A stretch of 24,710 nt of DNA from DAOTVC01 sp034437215 (GTDB taxonomy: Bacteria; Chloroflexota; Anaerolineae; B4-G1; SLSP01), in NCBI GenBank assembly GCA_034437215.1, contig DAOTVC010000134.1, positions 1 through 24,710 on the forward strand, in the 5' to 3' direction. Positions 21,801 to 24,710 of the stretch are shown piece after piece (within the stretch, counting starts at the first letter, position 1; every line of letters starts with the position of its first letter). The notes beneath the pieces are model-generated. The model was not told where the DNA came from. It saw only the letters and a program-made list of their open reading frames with translations, and searched no databases. The position numbers were made by a program, and so were the translations under genes.

Positions 21801-24710
21801 GGCGCCGGTGGTGACGGTCGTCGTGTAGACCGGGATCTCCTCCCGGGTCCAGGTCCAGTAGTAGCGACCGTTCTCCGACCGCTCGCGGACGCTGTACCAT
21901 TCGGTCCGGAAGACGCGCACGTCCAGCGGTACCTCCGGCACCGGCTCGCTCTCCCAATCCACCGTCAGCAGATCCACCTCCTTGGGCTCGCCCACCTGCG
22001 CCAGCCGCCCGCGGGGGGCCAGGCCCACGTAGAACTCGCCCTGATGCACGATCACGGACGTGCGGTTGCTCACCTCCTGCCCGTTGATGTCGGTGACGGA
22101 GGTCTCCAACGTGTAACGCTGGCTCTGCGTCCGGTCGGTGATGTCGGCTTCAACGGAGAAGGCGGCCTGCCCCCCGGCGCCGGTCGTCGTCTCGCCCTCC
22201 TCGATGAGCTGCCCGTAGCCGGCGTAGGTCTCCTCGTCGCGCAGCAGCGACCAGGCGTCCTCGACGTCGGTCCAGCTGTAGCGGGGGCAGGTCTCCCCCT
22301 CGGGGCAGCGATATTGGAAGCGGTAGCCCTCCCGCAGCACGCTCCAGCGCACCCCGGCATCGGCGACGGGACCGCCGAAGTAGTACGCCGCCTCGGTCGT
22401 CACCTCGATGGTGTCGCCGTCGAGGTAGGCAGCGCGGTCGGTAGTGACGGAGACCTCGTACTCGGGCTTGCGGTACTCGGCGACCTGGAAGCGGGCGCTG
22501 CCGAGATAGTCGCCGTCGACGACGGAGAGGGAGAGCTCGTAGTAGCCGAGAGCCGCCTCGGGGCCGAGAAGCAGCTCCCCGTGGACGGAGCCCATCTCGT
22601 TGAGGGTCAGCGTCTCCTCGTAGAGCAGCTCGCCCTCCGGATCGCGGATAACGGCGCGGACCTGCTCCAGATCGGGCAGGGTGTAGGTTGCGTCGTCGTC
22701 GGCGCGCACGATGCCCTTGAAGTAGACGGTCTGGTCGGGGCGGTAGATGGGGCGGTCGGTGTAGATCGCGGTCTTGTAGGCCCGCTCACCGTAGGAGGGC
22801 GGGACGTTGAAGTCCCAGGAGGAGATGCCCCGGTTCCAGTGGTTGAAGACGACGGCGAAGTCGGAGTCGCCGGGCTCGCCGGCGAAGGCGTAGTAGCCGT
22901 CCCAGAGGCTCTCGGTCTCCAGATCCTCGACCAGGTAGAGGCCCTGCGCGTCAGTGCTCCCCTCGGCGTGCCAACCCTGCTCCTTGGAGAAGAAGCTGAC
23001 GTCGAGGTTGGGGACGGGTTCGCCCGTCGCCAGATCCGTGGCCCAGAGCAGGGACTCGCTCAGCGTCTGCTTGAGAGTGAGGTTGATAGCAGACTTGACG
23101 AAGACGAAGCGCGGGGTCTCGCGGGCAGGATCCATCTCCCGGATCTCGGGGGCCTCCACCTCCACCACGTAGAGCCCGGGCGGGAGAGGCCCCTGCCCCT
23201 CCAGGGGGACCCGATAGAGGGCGGAGGTGTTGGGCAGCAGGTCCAGCGCCTGGGACCACTCCCGCAGGAGCTCGACACCCTCGACGGCGGGCGAGAGCCA
23301 CCGCTCCTCCCGTCTCACACCGTAGTCGGTCAGCAGGCGGAAGCGCTCGGGGGTGACGGCGTAGAGGCGCAGCTCGAGCCGGGAGACGTTCTGCACCTGG
23401 GCGTAGACGACGGTCTCGGTGAAGGGGGTGTAGAAGCCGACCTCTCCGAAGGTCCTGAGGTAGGCGTGCGGGGGAAAGTCGCCGACGGTGAAGGAGAGCT
23501 CCACGCTCTCCCCCAGGGGAGCGCCGTAGGCATCGGGCGTCCGGGCATCTAGGACAAACTCGTAGGAGGTGCGCGGCTCCTTTTCGAAGCGGAGGGCGAC
23601 GCGGGTGCCGGACTCCCGGCAGTAGGTGTAGACCCGGGTGATGGTGGGCGTGATCCGCAGGTGGTCGGGCAGGCGGTTGCAGTCCATGGGGCTGGCGAAC
23701 TGCAGGACGAGGGGAGCGTGAGGCGGGAAGGACGAGAGGTCGTGGGGTTCGACCACGCGGACGAAGCCGGGCTCCAGGACGGTGCCGAAGCGCTGCCTGA
23801 AGGTCTCCTCCAGGGGCAGGTTTCCGGACGCCGCCTGAGCTCCGGCTACGACGACCACCTCGCCAGAACGGGCGCGGGGCAGCGGGGCGTCGGGCGTGAA
23901 GCGCAGCGTCTCCGTCACCCACGGCGTCGCGCCCCCCGACCAGCTGAAGGTCCCGGCGACGGGCTCGCCGTCGACCAGCAGCGAGAAGGCCTCCTCGGTC
24001 GAAGCGTGGTCCATGGGCTGGTTGAAGGTGAGGCTGAAGACTTCCGTGGGACCGACGTACTCGAAGTCTGGCGGCGGCGAGGCGGCGACGATATCGGGGC
24101 GCAGCGTGCTGAAGCGCCAGACGTAGTCCTCCTCCAGCACCCCGCCGGCGGTGTCGGTCAGCCCGGCGGAGACGCGGGCCTCGTACTCGGTGGCGGGGCG
24201 CAGGCCCTCCTCGGGCCGGAAGACGTAGATGGAGGTGTTGAGCCACTCCCCCTCCCCCTCGAGGGGCGGCGAGAAGCGCAGGGGCCGGGGCAGCTCCGCT
24301 TGATCCTCGATGGCGGTGAGGGGGACGACGGGGCGGTTGAAGACGACGGTGACGTTCGTCTGGGGGTCGAGCCCCTCGCCGTCGGGCGCGGGCTGCACCT
24401 CGGAGACCTCGAGGAAGCCCTCGGTCTGGAACTCGAAGTGTACCGGCTCGACCAGGGTGCGGCCCTCGGCGTTCCGGGCGCTCTCGGCGACGGAGACCTC
24501 GTAGCGGGCGCCCCGCTCCAGCCGTCCGGCGGGCCGGAAGGCGACGGTGCGGGCATCCCGCCACGCGAACTCGCCCTCGACCTGGGGCCGGAGGGAGAAG
24601 GCCGCCTCGACGCTCTCCTGATCCATGGGCTGGTCGAAGATCAGCTCCAGCGAGGCATCCAGCGGCTGGCGCTCCGCGAGCTCGGGCTTGCGGTCGAGGA
24701 GACGCGGTGG
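18819..24710 (-). CDS. Bacterial alpha-2-macroglobulin (thioester-type), N-terminus outside the window
   Basis: At least 1,963 residues are visible; the frame is open to the window edge, so the signal sequence or lipobox is not seen. Numbering from the edge: about 1-430 holds Ig-like (Big_5-type) repeats marked by LIFDQPMDQESVEAAFSL, VVFNRPVVP, LTFNQPMDHASTEEAFSLL and LQFASPMDCN. About 650 has the MG2 signature RPIYRPDQTVYFKG. A Gly-rich bait-like loop GAKGGGGGD is near 1216-1225. The A2M domain NFADTAFWDPVVRTDADGRAQV...LPDNLTTWRM is near 1234, and the thioester motif CTEQ at 1452 (20357-20346) in YPYECTEQTVSRFLP is followed by GGWGWWEADESDGYITAYVLHGLLEA. The family traps proteases outside the inner membrane. 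An intact CxEQ implies covalent trapping. The usual partner, a PBP1C-type gene, is not in view. Confidence 0.93.
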   Translation of the reverse strand, partial: PPRLLDRKPELAERQPLDASLELIFDQPMDQESVEAAFSLRPQVEGEFAWRDARTVAFRPAGRLERGARYEVSVAESARNAEGRTLVEPVHFEFQTEGFLEVSEVQPAPDGEGLDPQTNVTVVFNRPVVPLTAIEDQAELPRPLRFSPPLEGEGEWLNTSIYVFRPEEGLRPATEYEARVSAGLTDTAGGVLEEDYVWRFSTLRPDIVAASPPPDFEYVGPTEVFSLTFNQPMDHASTEEAFSLLVDGEPVAGTFSWSGGATPWVTETLRFTPDAPLPRARSGEVVVVAGAQAASGNLPLEETFRQRFGTVLEPGFVRVVEPHDLSSFPPHAPLVLQFASPMDCNRLPDHLRITPTITRVYTYCRESGTRVALRFEKEPRTSYEFVLDARTPDAYGAPLGESVELSFTVGDFPPHAYLRTFGEVGFYTPFTETVVYAQVQNVSRLELRLYAVTPERFRLLTDYGVRREERWLSPAVEGVELLREWSQALDLLPNTSALYRVPLEGQGPLPPGLYVVEVEAPEIREMDPARETPRFVFVKSAINLTLKQTLSESLLWATDLATGEPVPNLDVSFFSKEQGWHAEGSTDAQGLYLVEDLETESLWDGYYAFAGEPGDSDFAVVFNHWNRGISSWDFNVPPSYGERAYKTAIYTDRPIYRPDQTVYFKGIVRADDDATYTLPDLEQVRAVIRDPEGELLYEETLTLNEMGSVHGELLLGPEAALGYYELSLSVVDGDYLGSARFQVAEYRKPEYEVSVTTDRAAYLDGDTIEVTTEAAYYFGGPVADAGVRWSVLREGYRFQYRCPEGETCPRYSWTDVEDAWSLLRDEETYAGYGQLIEEGETTTGAGGQAAFSVEADITDRTQSQRYTLETSVTDINGQEVSNRTSVIVHQGEFYVGLAPRGRLAQVGEPKEVDLLTVDWESEPVPEVPLDVRVFRTEWYSVRERSENGRYYWTWTREEIPVYTTTVTTGAEGRAVVDFTPEEGGSYRVRAVGQDAAGHEIRSATYVWVWGGETIWRRESTNRIDLVPDRDAYAVGDVAEILVPSPFSGTVQALVTIERGHVMETEVREISGSSELLRIPIAEAHVPNIFVSVVLVQGAEQSGDAMPGFKMGLVQLDVSDEIKRLNVTLTPDREMEAGEYYRPREEVTYDVRVTDAGGEPVAAELSLRLADLAVLALADEQTPSLVETFWYERGLNVRTSLALVVYMEPYNRDLAPGAKGGGGGDSAAEGGTTRRNFADTAFWDPVVRTDADGRAQVTVALPDNLTTWRMQARAITADTRAGRADVDVRSTLDLLVRPVLPRFLVEGDRAEIATIVHNNTAARLTAEVSVALEGLALEGEPERSVEVPAGDRVKVVWPVTALSGTEQARVRMEARAGTLSDAREDALPVHRYTTPGVVATAGQLSESGLRQELIQLPETYEAEQGGLTVQLDGSLTAATQDALRYLEHYPYECTEQTVSRFLPNVLTYRVLEEMGLERPELREKLDSQIALGLQRLYNRQHYDGGWGWWEADESDGYITAYVLHGLLEAHRAGFTVSERALREGADFLRQNLPSVTVETQTWEANRLAYELYVLADYALLFEDGANTRGILNRAIRLYGRREQLDRYGQALLALALQTMDAEGQASRVRTLLDDLWGDAVLSATGAHWEEESVDYFNMGTDVRTTATVLWTLSQVEPESERLANIVRWLMSVREGDGYWESTHTTSWSLLGLIAYMQASGELEGDFEYDVYLNGRLWEGGAFTAENIDESHLLQREIAALLEEKANRLIIERHPGDEDHSGEGQLYYTAQLRYYLPADEVEALDRGIIVARQYLPVEEEAGSVTAARVGDVLRVKLTLIAPTDLHYVVVEDPLPAGCEGVDLSLKTTSVVGQRPELRNLTLEERDRWYRWYGWHWWWFSHTNMRDEKVTLFASYLPRGTYEYTYLIRAGVPGDYRVMPTQAYQMYFPEVFGRSEGLRFTVGSAD

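Noticed and set aside
20124..23552. A 1,142-codon open frame on the + strand opposite the alpha-2-macroglobulin gene
   Set aside because: Same reason: a codon-bias shadow with low-complexity composition and no domain; the - strand has all alpha-2-macroglobulin motifs.
1..24710. tRNA or rRNA genes
   Set aside because: No cloverleaf with a GGTTCGAATCC-like arm or rRNA-like conserved block was recognised on either strand, although this was a visual search only.

Overview
The window is GC-rich (about 65-70 % by eye) and densely coding. The best-supported guess for the host is a member of the Chloroflexota (Anaerolineae-like) known from environmental DNA. The reasons are a T-box leader outside the Firmicutes, DUF3160 and toast_rack lipoproteins, a bacterial alpha-2-macroglobulin, leaderless-looking starts, and gaps filled with short degenerate 'word' repeats. 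There is no rRNA or other marker gene, so this placement is inference.

Layout. 1-245: repeat-filled gap with a MITE-like element. 246-6673, + strand: exported hypothetical protein and HAD phosphatase (probable pair), aldo/keto reductase, small Cys-containing protein, secreted protein with three D-x-D-G-D-G-type loops, and a DUF3160 lipoprotein. 6674-7072: repeat island with a 175-bp inverted-repeat element, two copies of a dispersed repeat and a possible gene remnant. 7073-10197, alternating strands: CAP/SCP secreted protein (-), TraB/ChaN-like protein (+), YaeQ-like nuclease-fold protein (-), AlkZ/YcaQ-type winged-helix DNA glycosylase homologue (+). 10227-24710, all on the - strand: toast_rack lipoprotein, valyl-tRNA synthetase of the usual bacterial form, HD-domain phosphohydrolase, [4Fe-4S] APS reductase (cysH), a second and different valyl-tRNA synthetase preceded by a T-box leader, and a very large alpha-2-macroglobulin whose N-terminus runs off the window.

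How the genes relate. There is no long operon; most genes have their own promoter or a long gap. The clearest regulatory story is the pair of valyl-tRNA synthetases 2 kb apart. The copy with the C-terminal coiled coil has no visible leader control. The shorter, archaeal-like copy has a consensus promoter, a T-box with a GTC (Val) triplet at the expected place, and an intrinsic terminator, so it should be made when tRNA-Val is uncharged. Several products act at or outside the membrane (three or four exported or lipoprotein genes plus the alpha-2-macroglobulin).

The most unusual material is in the gaps. At least seven families of short degenerate repeats recur, one interrupted by an apparent insertion with 14-bp inverted ends and a 5-bp target duplication. 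One word tract appears to have entered the 5' end of a gene, and one repeat sits inside the valS T-box transcript between terminator and ribosome binding site.
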